Notes: generated from the letters alone by a model not told the origin. DNA of 64,000 bases from Exiguobacterium flavidum (GCF_003344535.1 NZ_QPKS01000002.1:62001-126000); one strand, 5' to 3'. Positions 23,442 to 31,477 are shown, numbered from the stretch's first letter. Translations and numbers: made by a program.

Positions 23442-24584
23442 ATGGATATCGAAGAGTTGCGGAAACGTCGGGAACAACTCAAGGGTGAAGCAGAAAAGGT
23501 CGTTTCGAAGATGGAAGCGACACGGATGGAGACGGAGCGGGTCGCAGGTGTTGCCAAAAATGCGGAAGTGCACCTGGCTGATCTCGAGCGACAGTTCGCC
23601 GCGCAGACGGGACTGAACAAGACGGACCTCGGTTTCCTGTTCTTTGCGGTCGCACTCCAGTGTGTGCGTCAGTATGTGCTGACGCCGTTCGAACAGCGGC
23701 TGAACGACGCCGATGCCGCGAAGAAGGTGAAGAACGGTGTCAAGGAGGCGAGCAACCGAACGTCCGGTCTCTATCAGCCAACGTTGCCGGAAATCATCTC
23801 GAACCCGGTCCCGTATGACGCGATCTTCGGCAGTCCGACGTTCAACTTGAACTTGAGCGGCCACTCCCATCGTTACCGGACGCTTGGCCACGATCCGCTG
23901 CTCGGCTGGGTATTCGGCACGTCGAACATCTTGACGAGCACGCTGACGACGTGGGACTTCCAGTCGTACCATGTCCGGACCGGGCGGACGATGCGGGGGG
24001 ACGCGCGCGATTTGATCGCATCGCAAGCCGAGACGCTGCAAGTGCTCGACAATCTGAAACGCCAGCTGCTCGACGAAGGGAAGGAAGGCAAGGCGATGGT
24101 CGCTGCCGCGTTGATCAAGCAAGGTATCCATTACAAGTCGGACATGCATTCGACGGCAGGGATCCCGCTTCCTGTGATCAGTACGCTCTCCCCGCAGTTC
24201 GCACAGCAAGTCGCGAAGTACGGTCTCGATTTCGCGAACGTCCTGACGGTCGGGAAGCAAGCGGCCTATGCCGCGACGATCAACATGCTGATCGCGATGG
24301 TCCATCGCCTTTGCTTTGACGCGGCACGGGACGGGAGCGAGCGAATCTACGAGGTGAAGACACGGAAGATCCTCAGCTATTCGAACTTGATCGCTTCGAC
24401 GAGCAATGTGCTATACGTGGCGCTCCAAGCATACGCTGGTGATAAATCACAGGTAAAATATCTCGACATCGGCGGCCTTATCGTGACGATCCATCGCCTG
24501 CTCAGCGACGCCGCTTTCATTCAGCAGGTGAAAGAAGAATTTGTGTTCGGCGGATTCAAAAATAAATTGGACGGGGTGGAGTAA
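23442..24584 (+). CDS. Protein of unknown function, first gene of a two-gene module
   Basis: 380 aa. The N-terminus (about 1-60) is a charged coiled coil ('LRKRREQLKGEAEKVVSK'). Hydrophobic helices follow near 63-82 ('FLFFAVALQCVRQYVL'), 270-290 ('INMLIAMVHRLCF') and 318-335 ('LIASTSNVLYVALQAYAG'). Between them is a His/Trp-rich stretch with 'GHSHRYRTLGHDPLLGW', 'TTWDFQSYHVRTGRTMRGD' and 'KSDMHSTAGIPLPV'. There is no signal peptide. The conserved-looking histidines could form a site, but I do not recognise the family and give no function. It sits 4 nt before a coiled-coil gene, between two flagellar clusters. Confidence 0.8.
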   Translation: MDIEELRKRREQLKGEAEKVVSKMEATRMETERVAGVAKNAEVHLADLERQFAAQTGLNKTDLGFLFFAVALQCVRQYVLTPFEQRLNDADAAKKVKNGVKEASNRTSGLYQPTLPEIISNPVPYDAIFGSPTFNLNLSGHSHRYRTLGHDPLLGWVFGTSNILTSTLTTWDFQSYHVRTGRTMRGDARDLIASQAETLQVLDNLKRQLLDEGKEGKAMVAAALIKQGIHYKSDMHSTAGIPLPVISTLSPQFAQQVAKYGLDFANVLTVGKQAAYAATINMLIAMVHRLCFDAARDGSERIYEVKTRKILSYSNLIASTSNVLYVALQAYAGDKSQVKYLDIGGLIVTIHRLLSDAAFIQQVKEEFVFGGFKNKLDGVE

Positions 24585-24587
24585 ATC

Positions 24588-25016
24588 ATGGGAAGCATGA
24601 AGCGATTGATTCGGCGTGCGGCTTTGCCGCAACTGCACGCAATCGAACTTGGTCAAAACATCGTCAAGTACGGTTTCAAGGCAGGCGTGACGATACATAA
24701 GGCAGAAATGGAAGCGGACATCGAACTGGCGATCAGCAAGACGTCGCTGTACAAGAAAGGGCAATATCGAGGGAAGAAGGATGGGTATGTCGAGGCCTCG
24801 AACGCATACGCCGAAAAGTTGAAAACGCAAGCCCGCCACTTCCAAGACCATCAGGAAGTGGCGATCTCGAAGTTCACGGAGTATGAAGACTTGATCTCTG
24901 AATATGAGCGCTACATCGATTCACTGAAGCAGAAGTCTCCCGAAGATGCGGATGCCGGTCAGAAGCTTGAAGTTGCGCTACAAGACTATTCGAACCTGAA
25001 GGCGTTGAAACAATAA
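24588..25016 (+). CDS. Small coiled-coil protein of unknown function, second gene of the module
   Basis: 142 aa, starting 'MGSMKRLIRRAALPQLHAIE'. The basic N-terminus has 'GQNIVKYGFKAG'; the rest is charged and helical ('YAEKLKTQARHFQDHQEVAISK'), with a long C-terminal coiled coil. Ribosome-binding site GGGGTGGAG overlaps the end of the previous gene (3-nt gap), so the two are co-translated. No family recognised. Confidence 0.78.
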   Translation: MGSMKRLIRRAALPQLHAIELGQNIVKYGFKAGVTIHKAEMEADIELAISKTSLYKKGQYRGKKDGYVEASNAYAEKLKTQARHFQDHQEVAISKFTEYEDLISEYERYIDSLKQKSPEDADAGQKLEVALQDYSNLKALKQ

Positions 25017-25028
25017 GAAATCAAACAA

Positions 25029-25058
25029 GAGACGCGTGCCTTAACTGGCATGCGTCTC
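25029..25058. terminator. Bidirectional terminator between converging operons
   Basis: GAGACGCGTGCC / GGCATGCGTCTC 12-bp stem with one G-T pair, loop TTAACT. T-rich tracts flank it (CTTGTTTG on the minus strand, CTTGTAG on the plus strand). It overlaps the 3' end of the DUF2225 gene. Confidence 0.7.
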
Positions 25059-25709
25059 CTTGTAGTCGTTCCAATGTTCCCGTGCCTGTTTGCGTGTCGA
25101 CTCCGATACTTCCTTGTTCGCGAAGATCAGGCTGTACCAGCGTTTCGCGTTCTCGTACTGGTTGAGTGACGCGTAGAGATCGGCAAGGCGGAGCAGGAGC
25201 GTATCGTGCGTGATCCCGCTGCGGACCGGATCCGAGTAGTCGAGGTAAAGGGCTTCGTACTTCTCGGCCGTCCGTTCGAGCCAGAGATGCTCGTTCTCCG
25301 CGTCGCCAAGCATCCGGTAGAGCCAGGTGATCCGCATCCCGAGCATCGCCTGGATCGCGTCCTTCTGGTGCGACAGCTGCGCCGTGTAGAGGCAGAGCTT
25401 GTAGAGGTGGAGCGCCTGCTCGAGCGTCCGTTCTGTCCGCGCGTACGGCAGGAGTGGGAAGAAATTCGTCACCTTCTCCTCGAGGACCGGACGATCCTCC
25501 TTGCGCAGCTTCTCGAACGACTCGTGGAAGAGGAAGTGGCAGTGTTCGCACTGGACGGGTTCATAGAAATAGACGTTCTCGCCCGTGTAGTGGATGAAGC
25601 CGTCGAACTCCGTCTTCTCGATCCGGACATGGCGCGACAGGACGCGTTTCGTCGTCGTCTCCTTTAAGCAGTAGGGACATTTGCATTTTTTTAGAAACAG
25701 GTCAGACAT
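25041..25709 (-). CDS. DUF2225 protein (zinc-ribbon plus TPR-like helices)
   Basis: 222 aa. The N-terminus carries CxxC pairs ('CKCPYC' near 9-14 and 'CEHCHF' near 54-59) that look like a metal-binding ribbon; the C-terminal two thirds is helical, TPR-like ('LADLYASLNQYENAKRWYSLI'). This matches DUF2225, a family of unknown function in Bacillales and Clostridia. Last gene of the minus-strand flagellin-2 operon, 29 nt after the YaaR-like gene. Confidence 0.82.
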   Translation of the reverse strand: MSDLFLKKCKCPYCLKETTTKRVLSRHVRIEKTEFDGFIHYTGENVYFYEPVQCEHCHFLFHESFEKLRKEDRPVLEEKVTNFFPLLPYARTERTLEQALHLYKLCLYTAQLSHQKDAIQAMLGMRITWLYRMLGDAENEHLWLERTAEKYEALYLDYSDPVRSGITHDTLLLRLADLYASLNQYENAKRWYSLIFANKEVSESTRKQAREHWNDYKETHAS

Positions 25710-25738
25710 AAGTAAGACATCCTTTCAAAATAAGACGG

Positions 25739-26179
25739 TCAGACGAAAACGTTGACGAGCATCCCGCGGATCTCGCCGACCTGGTCGAGTATGTCGAGGC
25801 GACGTGATTCGCCGGAGATGACGGTGTCGGTCAGGGCGAGCAGCTTCGCGTCGACCTGCTCGACGACCTTATAGATTTTCGTGCGGCCGCGGCGGTTGAA
25901 GCCGCGCTTTTCTTCCAAGCTGAGCGACTGGTCGAGCGCGTCCTTCAGGAAGTCCTTGATCTTCTCCTTGTAGGACTCGAGGTTCTCGATCGTCTGGCTC
26001 TCGGCGAGCAGTTCGCCCTGTTCCTGGACGAGCGTCAGCTTCTGCTGGAGGCGCTCGTAGCCTTTATGCTCACGCTTCTCCTGCATGAGCGCGGAGAAGG
26101 TCGTCGCGGCCTCGACTTCGCGCGGTCCGCTCTTCGGTGTGTCGATTCGTGATGTCTGCTGGATGCGTCGAATATCCAT
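25739..26179 (-). CDS. YaaR-family (DUF327) protein
   Basis: 146 aa, helical, matching YaaR/DUF327 in length and features ('LTLVQEQGELLAESQTIENL', 'YKEKIKDFLKDAL', 'RTKIYKVVEQVDAKL'). The function of YaaR is not established. 13 nt downstream of the second flagellin gene in the same operon, which suggests a motility-linked role here. Confidence 0.85.
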   Translation of the reverse strand: MDIRRIQQTSRIDTPKSGPREVEAATTFSALMQEKREHKGYERLQQKLTLVQEQGELLAESQTIENLESYKEKIKDFLKDALDQSLSLEEKRGFNRRGRTKIYKVVEQVDAKLLALTDTVISGESRRLDILDQVGEIRGMLVNVFV

Positions 26180-26192
26180 CGTGTTTCCCTCC

Positions 26193-27080
26193 TTAGTTGA
26201 GCAGCTGCAACACGCCTTGCGGCAGCGCGTTCGCCTGGGCGATCATCGCCATCCCGGACTGGTTCAGGATGTTGTGCTTCGCATATTCCATCATCTCGCG
26301 TGCCATGTCGGTGTCGCGGATCCGTGACTCGGACGCCGTCAGGTTCTCACGGCTGATGCCGAGGACAGAGTTCGTCGCCTCGAACCGGTTCTGGACGGCA
26401 CCGAGCTTCGCGCGCTGCTGCGAGACGGTCTCGATTGCCTTCGAGTATGCTTCGATCGCATTGTTCGCGCCGTCCGTCGTCAGGACGCTCAGCGCGTATT
26501 CCGGCGCTGCGTCCGATTTGTTGACGAGCTCCTTCGCGCCCGTGTAGGTCGTCGTCGTCGAGATGCCGAGTTCAAGAGCGCGCATGTCTCCGATGTTCAG
26601 CTCGAGTCCTTCCATGCTGCCGGCACCGGTCTGGAAGAAGAGCGACTCTGCGCCTTCCTTGTAAGCACCCGTCAAGAGCGTCTTGCCGTTGAACTGCGTC
26701 GTGTTCGCGATGCGCGAGACTTCGTCGGTCAGCTGGTTGATCTCTTCCTGGACAGCTGCGCGGTCGCTCTCTGCAAGCGTCCCGTTGCCCGCCTGGACGG
26801 CGAGTTCGCGCATCCGCTGAAGTAGCGCGTGCGTCTCGTTCAAGCCGCCTTCGACCGTCTGGACCATCGAGATGCCGTCGAGGACGTTCTGTTCTGCCTT
26901 GTCGAGCGCCTTGAGGCGCGTCCGCATCTTCTCCGAGATGGCGAGTCCGGCCGCGTCGTCCGCCGCCCTGTTGATCTTCTGTCCGCTCGACAGTTTATCC
27001 ATGTTGCCTTTGATGTTCAGTTGGTTCGCCGTCAGGTTGCGATAGGCTTTCAGCGCCTGGACGTTGTTCGTGATCCGCAT
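26193..27080 (-). CDS. Second, short flagellin
   Basis: 295 aa from the ATG at 27080 ('MRITNNVQALKAYRNLTANQ'). N-terminal 'INRAADDAAGLAISEKMRTRL' and C-terminal 'ASESRIRDTDMAREMMEYAK' are full D0/D1 matches; the variable middle is much shorter than in the 18012 flagellin. It ends 'QANALPQGVLQLLN' rather than QPQGVLQLLR, close to the FliS-binding tail but changed. The start overlaps the stop of the fliS-like gene (TGATG). No intron is present. G+C-rich like the genome, unlike the first flagellin, so probably less expressed. Confidence 0.93.
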   Translation of the reverse strand: MRITNNVQALKAYRNLTANQLNIKGNMDKLSSGQKINRAADDAAGLAISEKMRTRLKALDKAEQNVLDGISMVQTVEGGLNETHALLQRMRELAVQAGNGTLAESDRAAVQEEINQLTDEVSRIANTTQFNGKTLLTGAYKEGAESLFFQTGAGSMEGLELNIGDMRALELGISTTTTYTGAKELVNKSDAAPEYALSVLTTDGANNAIEAYSKAIETVSQQRAKLGAVQNRFEATNSVLGISRENLTASESRIRDTDMAREMMEYAKHNILNQSGMAMIAQANALPQGVLQLLN

Positions 27081-27475
27081 CAGTAGCTCATCCCTTCGTA
27101 GATGGAGTGGTGGGCGCCTCTCGCTGCTGGAACCGTGTTCTCGCAAGCGGTGCGCCATGTATCGTGTAGTTGTGCCGCGTCATCCTGGAGCGACGCGATC
27201 GTATCCGCGTCCTTCGTCACGGCCGCTTCGACCGTCAGTTGGCCGAGGTACGTATAGAGGTAGTCGAGCTGGCCTGCGATGATGCCGCCGTCGTCGCTCA
27301 ATCCTTCCTGAAGCTTGACGAGCAGGCCGTACGCCTTCTGCAGGCGCGCACTCGTCTCCTCAAACCGGTTGTCCTGCCGTGCTTTCAAGGCGCGGGCGTA
27401 CTGGAGGACGAGCGCCTCAAGCATCGTCGTCGTCAGTTCCTGGGGCGTCATCGCATAGAGTTGCTGTTCGGTCAT
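27080..27475 (-). CDS. Second FliS-like flagellin chaperone
   Basis: 131 aa. 'YAMTPQELTTTMLEALVLQYARAL' aligns with the FliS N-terminus (compare 'TATPQDLTLMLYEGLIKF' in the first FliS), and the four-helix layout and length agree. It directly precedes the second flagellin gene with a 1-nt overlap, which suggests a dedicated chaperone. Confidence 0.82.
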   Translation of the reverse strand: MTEQQLYAMTPQELTTTMLEALVLQYARALKARQDNRFEETSARLQKAYGLLVKLQEGLSDDGGIIAGQLDYLYTYLGQLTVEAAVTKDADTIASLQDDAAQLHDTWRTACENTVPAARGAHHSIYEGMSY

Positions 27476-27476
27476 G

Positions 27477-27764
27477 TCACGTCCGTCCTTTCGCGTTGTC
27501 GAGTTCTTCTATCAATAATAACAGTTCCGCCATCACGTCGTAGAGCTGGGGCGGGATCGCCGTCCCGAGGTCGAGGTCGAGCAAGTGGCCGAGCAGCGAC
27601 GTGTCGTGCTCGACCTGGATGCCGCTCTTGCGTGCCTCCTGCAGGATCCGCTCGGCTGCCGCGCCGCTGCCGAGCGCGACGACGACCGGCGCGTTGCCGG
27701 ACGCCTCATCGTAGCGGAGGACGGCCGCCGTCTTGCGCTGTTTCAAGTCGATTTTCTGATACAT
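27477..27764 (-). CDS. FlhB C-terminal-domain-like protein (YlqH/FhlX-like)
   Basis: 95 aa. 'KTAAVLRYDEASGNAPVVVALGSG' and 'GIQVEHDTSLLGHLLDLDLG' match the cytoplasmic substrate-switch tail of FlhB ('A..Y......P.VVA.G', 'P.......LA..L'), but the membrane part and the NPTH cleavage site are absent. B. subtilis YlqH is the same type. AAGGAGG precedes the ATG at 27764. Next to a FliK-like gene, as ylqG-ylqH in B. subtilis. Confidence 0.85.
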   Translation of the reverse strand: MYQKIDLKQRKTAAVLRYDEASGNAPVVVALGSGAAAERILQEARKSGIQVEHDTSLLGHLLDLDLGTAIPPQLYDVMAELLLLIEELDNAKGRT

Positions 27765-27774
27765 CGTGTCCTCC

Positions 27775-29541
27775 TTAGATGCGGTAGTCGTATCCTGTTT
27801 CTTCCTGCTGCTTCGGCTTCGGAGCATCGATTGCTTCGCGCGTGAAGGCGTCGAACTTGATCCGGACGTCTTCGTAGCCGGTCGCGCGCAGCGCTTCGGT
27901 CGTCCGCTCGAGGAACGGCCCCGCGAGGCGCTCAAGCAGCGGGAAGTCGTTCTCGATCGTGATCTGCATCTTCCGGCTGACCGTCTCGACCTTGATCCCG
28001 ATGTCGCCGAGCCGCGGCGTCTCGAGCTGGACGTAGAGCGTGTTGTTCTCCCAGTCGATCACTTCGTCCGGGCGCTTGTTCTGGATGTGGACGTGGAGAC
28101 CCGCCGTCTGCTCGACGATCTGGACGGGCAGGCTGAGGACGAGTTGCTGGAGCTGGTTGTTCTCCGGCTTGTTGATCTGCTGTTGCGTCGTAAGAAAAGA
28201 CTGCAGTCGGGCTGCCTCCGGCGTCGCTGCCGGCGTCACCTTCAGTTCGGTCGACTGGAGCTTCAGCTGCTCCGTCTGCTGCGTCACGCGCTGGACCGTC
28301 TCCTGCAGGACACGCGCGCTGTTCTCGCGCGGCTGGTAGGGGACCGGCTTGTCGTTCAGCTCTGGCAGGTAGGTCGTCCGGACGTTCGCCGGGGCGAAGC
28401 GGAACGCTTCAAGGAAGACGCGTGCTTCCGTCAGGACGACTTTCGCTTCCGCTCCTCGTCCGGCATAGGCGAGCTCTGTCCCGCGCTCGAGCTTCGAGAG
28501 CACCTGGATCAGCTGCTTCTCGTCCTTCATGCTGACGTGGAGCGTCGCGTCCGTCTGCTGGAGCGTCTGGCGAAGCCGGTTCGCCGTGCTCTCGATCACT
28601 TGCGCGACTTGGAGTGGGCGCGTCTCGACGAGCGTCTCGACCTGGCGGAGCTGGGAGACGATCGTCCGCTGGTTGCTCCGGAAGTCGTTCGTCACTTCGG
28701 CGAGCCGAGGTGTCACTTCGCGGACCTGGACGAGCTTCGGCTCGGTGATCCGTTCGTTCCGTAAGATGCTTGCCGGACGTTCTTCCGGGAAGCGGGCCGC
28801 GAGTTCGGTCCGGACCGTGTTGTCGCCGCGCTCGATTCGCGCGAGCAGCTCCGGGCGCTCATGCTCCGGCAGTTGCTGGACGAATGTTCGCAGCGCCGGT
28901 TCCGGCGCATCAAAGACGTCCTGCTTGATCGGCGTCGCCGCGCGTACGGCGTCTGCCGCGATCACGTTCGGGAGCGTCGGGTCCTGCTTCGCCGCCTTGA
29001 ACTCGGGCAAATCAAGTACCTGTTCGCCGTCTGCAGCGAGCAGCTCGAGCAGCAGTTCCTTGACGTCGACCGGCAATGCGCTGTCGGACGGGCTGCTGAC
29101 GAGCGCGAGCAGGACGTCCTTATGTACGCCTTGCAGGACGGCGACGAGCCGGGCGACCGTCTCCGGCGTCTTCTCGATGCCTGAGTTCAACAGGCGGGCG
29201 ATCGCGTTCTTCAGCTCGGGCGGGACGTCCTCAAGCAACGCCGCTTCGCCTTTCGTCGCCGTCTTCGTCTCTTCCGTCGCCTGAGTCTCGCCAGTCTCCG
29301 CCGTCTCGGTCACCTGCTCGATCAGGTAGCCTTCCGTCGTCTGTCCCTTCACCTGGAACTGGAAGCTGCCTTCCGGGACGTCGCCTGCGAATGTCATCTC
29401 GACCTTGTCGCGTCCGACCTGGACGAGCGCCGTGTTCGGTCCCGTCTGCTCGAGGACGGTGCCGCTGTAAGTCTTGTTCGGTGCGAGCGGGGCATTCTTC
29501 GTCGCTGCTGCAGGGGCCAAGGTGTTCATCTGTACGTTCAT
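27775..29541 (-). CDS. FliK-like hook-length/secretion-switch protein (YlqG-like)
   Basis: 588 aa from the ATG at 29541, chosen because GAGGAGG lies 7 nt upstream. The long Gln/Thr/Glu-rich middle resembles a FliK ruler. The C-terminal third ('RLGDIGIKVETVSRKMQITI', 'NDFPLLERLAGPFLERTTEAL') fits the Flg_hook domain, although the usual LxPxxLG signature is altered to 'ETPRLGDIG'. Together with the FlhB-tail protein 10 nt downstream it is a FliK/FlhB-like pair. First gene of the sigma-D-driven operon. Confidence 0.8.
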   Translation of the reverse strand: MNVQMNTLAPAAATKNAPLAPNKTYSGTVLEQTGPNTALVQVGRDKVEMTFAGDVPEGSFQFQVKGQTTEGYLIEQVTETAETGETQATEETKTATKGEAALLEDVPPELKNAIARLLNSGIEKTPETVARLVAVLQGVHKDVLLALVSSPSDSALPVDVKELLLELLAADGEQVLDLPEFKAAKQDPTLPNVIAADAVRAATPIKQDVFDAPEPALRTFVQQLPEHERPELLARIERGDNTVRTELAARFPEERPASILRNERITEPKLVQVREVTPRLAEVTNDFRSNQRTIVSQLRQVETLVETRPLQVAQVIESTANRLRQTLQQTDATLHVSMKDEKQLIQVLSKLERGTELAYAGRGAEAKVVLTEARVFLEAFRFAPANVRTTYLPELNDKPVPYQPRENSARVLQETVQRVTQQTEQLKLQSTELKVTPAATPEAARLQSFLTTQQQINKPENNQLQQLVLSLPVQIVEQTAGLHVHIQNKRPDEVIDWENNTLYVQLETPRLGDIGIKVETVSRKMQITIENDFPLLERLAGPFLERTTEALRATGYEDVRIKFDAFTREAIDAPKPKQQEETGYDYRI

Positions 29542-29575
29542 CTGCATCCCTCCTCGATTCATCTCATCCTATCTA

Positions 29576-29602
29576 TTATCGGCAAAATTAAAAAAGGATT
29601 GA
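29576..29602 (-). promoter_or_regulatory. Sigma-D promoter of the flagellin-2 operon, inside the comK terminator
   Basis: On the minus strand TCAA (29602-29599), 15-nt spacer, GCCGATAA (29583-29576). The -35 element lies in the stem of the comK terminator hairpin. Confidence 0.82.
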
Positions 29603-29621
29603 GCAAAATCGCCCAACCCTT
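29591..29621 (-). terminator. comK terminator
   Basis: On the minus strand AAGGGTTGGGC / GCTCAATCCTT (two wobble pairs), loop of 6, then TTTTTT-AATTTT. Confidence 0.82.
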
Positions 29622-29630
29622 TCTCTTTTG

Positions 29631-30140
29631 TTACGATTTGACGGCATTGAAGCGTTCTTCTAATGTCATCGTGTTCAGTTGTTGATAGCGCGCCATCAGT
29701 TCTCCGGTCGCTTTCATTTGGTTGCGGACGATGTAGGGAGAAGCGTTCACAGGAAGGATCATGCCGTTGCGCGTCTTCAGCTTCGTCTGGCCGTCAGCCT
29801 CGACGATCACTTCAGTCATGTGGCTCCAAGCATACCACTCGCAATCATCACGTTTCGGTGATTTCGTAGGGAAGAATACGAGGCCAAGAGATGGTTCGAT
29901 CACGACCGGCACCTTGCCTTTGACCGGCGCCACGCGCTTCGCGGTGACGATGCGCTCCTCGATCGAGCTGTTGTACTGCCGGCAAGACAGTTGGAGCAGC
30001 TGATACGGGCGAAGCGGCGTCGTGATGGTCGTCCCGTCCTCGAGTACGATCATCGACTGCTTCATCACGTCGTAGCAGGGCAGGATGGCCACGGTACGTT
30101 TCGTGATCCGGTATTTCTCGTCATTATGGAATTGTCGCAT
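29631..30140 (-). CDS. comK: Competence transcription factor ComK
   Basis: Master activator of DNA-uptake genes. 169 aa, slightly shorter than B. subtilis ComK (192). ComK features in order: 'TVAILPCYD' (near 16-24), 'LSCRQYNSSIEER' (near 50-62), 'PVVIEPSLGLVFFPTKSPKRDDCEW' (seen as 'VFFPTKSPKRDDCEW', near 86-100), 'RNGMILPVNASPYIVRNQ'. The C-terminal tail that MecA-ClpCP recognises in B. subtilis is shortened. The 252-bp A+T-rich stretch to the cold-shock gene should hold its promoter; I found no clear AAAA-N5-TTTT ComK boxes. Confidence 0.88.
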   Translation of the reverse strand: MRQFHNDEKYRITKRTVAILPCYDVMKQSMIVLEDGTTITTPLRPYQLLQLSCRQYNSSIEERIVTAKRVAPVKGKVPVVIEPSLGLVFFPTKSPKRDDCEWYAWSHMTEVIVEADGQTKLKTRNGMILPVNASPYIVRNQMKATGELMARYQQLNTMTLEERFNAVKS

Positions 30141-30307
30141 TCGACAGCATCCTCCTTAACAGGACAATGGATAAAATAGGTAGAAACTAACGATATAATA
30201 CAATACATGGAACTGTAATGACAATGTAATTTTTTGAAAACCATAACAATGAATAGTTCTTCAGTAGGAGAGTGACAAAAATCATATTTGAATTGTCAGA
30301 ATTTTTA

Positions 30308-30336
30308 ATTGTCAATAATTCCTTCTTTTGATAGAC
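30308..30336 (+). promoter_or_regulatory. Promoter of the cold-shock gene
   Basis: TTGTCA (30308-30313), 17-nt spacer, TAGACT (30331-30336). A leader of about 50 nt with a small hairpin (GAGAGCTTGCTCTC) follows. The remaining gene-free DNA, 30141-30307, is A+T-rich with no other feature I can support. Confidence 0.6.
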
Positions 30337-30392
30337 TTATCCGTAGAGAGCTTGCTCTCGACTCTGGTTTTGCGAAGGGAACGTGAAAAGAG

Positions 30393-30593
30393 ATGCAACA
30401 AGGTAAAGTAAAATGGTTCAACGCTGAAAAGGGTTATGGTTTCATCGAAACCGAGAACGCGAAAGACGTTTTCGTCCACTTCTCAGCAATCCAAGCAGAC
30501 GGCTATAAGTCACTTGAAGAAGGCGAAGAAGTGGAATTCGAGATCGTTGACGGAGACCGCGGTCCACAAGCGGCGAACGTCACGAAGCTCTAA
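30393..30593 (+). CDS. Cold-shock protein (CspA/B family)
   Basis: 66 aa single cold-shock domain; RNP1 'KGYGFIE' (14-20) and RNP2 'VFVHFSAI' (26-33) are intact. An RNA chaperone binding single-stranded nucleic acid. Codon use is A+T-leaning, as in very highly expressed genes of this genome such as gapA. Confidence 0.96.
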   Translation: MQQGKVKWFNAEKGYGFIETENAKDVFVHFSAIQADGYKSLEEGEEVEFEIVDGDRGPQAANVTKL

Positions 30594-30610
30594 TCCAACT
30601 GCAGCCACCA

Positions 30611-30645
30611 CCGTTTTTAGGCCATCCGCCTAAAAGCGGTTTTTT
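30611..30645 (+). terminator. Cold-shock gene terminator
   Basis: CCGTTTTTAGGC / GCCTAAAAGCGG stem followed by TTTTTT. Confidence 0.88.
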
Positions 30646-30749
30646 GTTTTGAATGGATGCACTGAGGGTAATACTCCTAATATCCAAAGCACGAAATATT
30701 ATAGTACGTAAGCATTCAGGAAGATGTTCAACGGATGGTCACCATTCAC

Positions 30750-30779
30750 GTTTCATCTGACCGCTTATCGTGGTATAAT
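30750..30779 (+). promoter_or_regulatory. hpf promoter (sigma-A and possible sigma-B overlap)
   Basis: TATAAT at 30774-30779 with a weak -35 TTTCAT (30751-30756, 17-nt spacer). The same DNA reads GTTTCA-15-TGGTAT, similar to sigma-B GTTTAA-N14-GGGTAT. B. subtilis hpf is stress-induced, so an overlapping stress promoter is plausible but unproven. The rest of 30646-30872 shows nothing further. Confidence 0.45.
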
Positions 30780-30872
30780 AATCATGAATCAAAAGAATTC
30801 AAAATCTTCTGAAGGAAACGGACGAAGGATGGAGAATTCATAGGTTCAACCGGTCACTAAGGAGGAGTTCAC

Positions 30873-31436
30873 ATGATTTACAACATTCGCGGTGAAAACT
30901 TGGAAGTCACAGACGCTCTCAAGGATTACGTCGAGAAGAAGCTTGAAAAGTTAACTCGGTATTTTACGACTCCTACGGAAGCGCAGACAGCATACGTCAA
31001 CCTGAAGGTGCACAACGAGAAGCAGAAGGTCGAAGTGACGATCCCGATGCCGAACCTCCTGCTCCGCGCAGAGGACATCAACGGAGACATGTATGCAGCG
31101 ATCGATCTCGTCGTCGATAAGCTCGAGCGCCAAATCCGCAAGCACAAAACGAAAATCAACCGTAAGAGCCGCGCGAAAGAAGGCGGCATCGGCGAGTACT
31201 TCAAGACTCTGGAAGGACCGGAAGCAGACACGGCCGTCTATGAAGAGGACGAGGCAGAACTCGAACTCGTCCGGACGAAGCGTTTCACGCTCAAGCCGAT
31301 GGACACGGAAGAAGCGATCCTCCAGATGGATATGCTCGGCCACACGTTCTTCGTCTTCGCTGACGCAGAGACGGGCAACACGAACGTCGTCTACCGTCGT
31401 AAGGACGGACGTTACGGCTTGATTGAACCAGAATAA
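30873..31436 (+). CDS. hpf: Long-form ribosome hibernation promoting factor
   Basis: 187 aa, the long HPF. The N-terminal domain (1-100, 'YNIRGENLEVTDALKDYVEKK') binds the small subunit; the C-terminal domain (130-187, 'VRTKRFTLKPMDTEEAILQM') drives 100S dimer formation. GGAGGAG precedes the ATG. Upstream of secA, as in B. subtilis. Confidence 0.96.
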   Translation: MIYNIRGENLEVTDALKDYVEKKLEKLTRYFTTPTEAQTAYVNLKVHNEKQKVEVTIPMPNLLLRAEDINGDMYAAIDLVVDKLERQIRKHKTKINRKSRAKEGGIGEYFKTLEGPEADTAVYEEDEAELELVRTKRFTLKPMDTEEAILQMDMLGHTFFVFADAETGNTNVVYRRKDGRYGLIEPE

Positions 31437-31446
31437 TGAAATCGAC

Positions 31447-31477
31447 AGGGGCGCCTCCTTCGGGAAGCGCCTCTTTT
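31447..31477 (+). terminator. hpf terminator
   Basis: AGGGGCGC / GCGCCTCT stem followed by TTTT. Confidence 0.85.
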
